From: a virus
Direction: 5' to 3' (one strand)
DNA: 22,272 bases
Virus record (IMG/VR): IMGVR_UViG_3300046812_000468
Span: 1-22,272 of that record
Of the stretch, positions 22,062 to 22,272 are shown in pieces (position 1 is the first letter of the stretch; each line of letters starts with the position of its first letter). The notes below the pieces were generated by a model, which was not told the DNA's origin, ran no database searches, and saw only the letters and a list, made by a program, of their open reading frames with translations. The position numbers were made by a program, and so were the translations under genes.

Positions 22062-22272
22062 TGAACTTGTCCACAGCCATCTGGATGATATGCGACACGC
22101 TCTTGAAGCCCAGATTGCTGCGGTACATACTCTGCATCTTATCGCGCGCCTTCGGCGTGATGCGCACGGTCAACACGACCATGGGGCCCTCCTCTTCCGA
22201 GGAAAATCTAGGCGCTCTGGTCTTTGCGGGCTTCGCCGGAACGAAGGGAGGCACTTTCTTGGGCTTGCTCAC
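22045..22272 (-). CDS. Ribbon-helix-helix-like DNA-binding protein (possibly 5' partial)
   Basis: At least 75 residues; a GTG sits exactly at the window edge, so the true start may be this codon or lie outside. The N-terminal 28 residues are basic and Pro/Lys-rich. VVLTVRITPKARDKMQSMYR, then a second helix SVSHIIQMAVDKF, fits a strand followed by two helices as in ribbon-helix-helix repressors. It could regulate the operon it heads. Evidence is limited to secondary-structure pattern. Confidence 0.55.
   Translation of the reverse strand: MSKPKKVPPFVPAKPAKTRAPRFSSEEEGPMVVLTVRITPKARDKMQSMYRSNLGFKSVSHIIQMAVDKFSAEYP

Noticed and set aside
1-22272. tRNA genes, CRISPR arrays, insertion sequences, integrase or attachment sites
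   Set aside because: No cloverleaf, regularly spaced direct repeats, transposase or recombinase motifs were seen by eye. The hairpins at 19344-19516 do not form a tRNA with a normal T-loop.

Overview
The window reads as part of a tailed-phage genome (a podovirus, free or integrated) infecting an alphaproteobacterium. Reasons: a contiguous plus-strand block with podovirus tail and ejection genes, GC-rich coding sequence with good Shine-Dalgarno sites, and a homologue of GcrA, a cell-cycle regulator known from Alphaproteobacteria. No integrase, terminase, portal, capsid or polymerase gene lies inside the window, so temperate or lytic lifestyle cannot be decided. All family names come from reading the proteins by eye.

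Plus-strand late block (1-15848): the end of a long tail fibre with a C-terminal S74 chaperone domain (gene cut by the window start); a GH19-type endolysin and an overlapping holin-like protein; a head-tail adaptor-like protein; a large nozzle-like protein; a 32-residue membrane peptide; three small genes (unknown, a duplicated-motif protein, a GNAT-like protein); then three very large Ala/Gly/Pro/Gln-rich proteins (about 1198, 564 and 747 residues) that look like ejection proteins, the first ending in a lytic transglycosylase domain. Most junctions overlap or lie within about 15 bases, so this looks like one transcription unit. After a 147-base gap comes a second adhesin-type gene with a phage collar domain (15996-17006).

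The 147-base gap is not empty: on the minus strand it holds a 24-codon membrane-peptide gene with a strong ribosome binding site and its own promoter-like sequence. That promoter shares a -35-like hexamer and an identical 13-base spacer core with a second promoter at 21673-21701.

Minus-strand block (17003-22272), read right to left: a ribbon-helix-helix-like protein (cut by the window end), a VRR-NUC nuclease, an internal promoter, a Cys-containing small protein, a HicA-fold-like protein, a small unknown, a MazG-like pyrophosphohydrolase, a membrane peptide, then an unusual run of exported proteins: a Ser/Asn-rich secreted protein, a hairpin-rich leader, a Gly-rich secreted protein, a terminator, a Sec-exported cysteine peptidase/amidase-like protein, a Cys-rich protein, a 38-residue membrane peptide, a His-rich secreted protein and finally the GcrA-like regulator. 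The nuclease/MazG part looks like early nucleotide and DNA metabolism; the exported part looks like an envelope-directed accessory module of unknown purpose.
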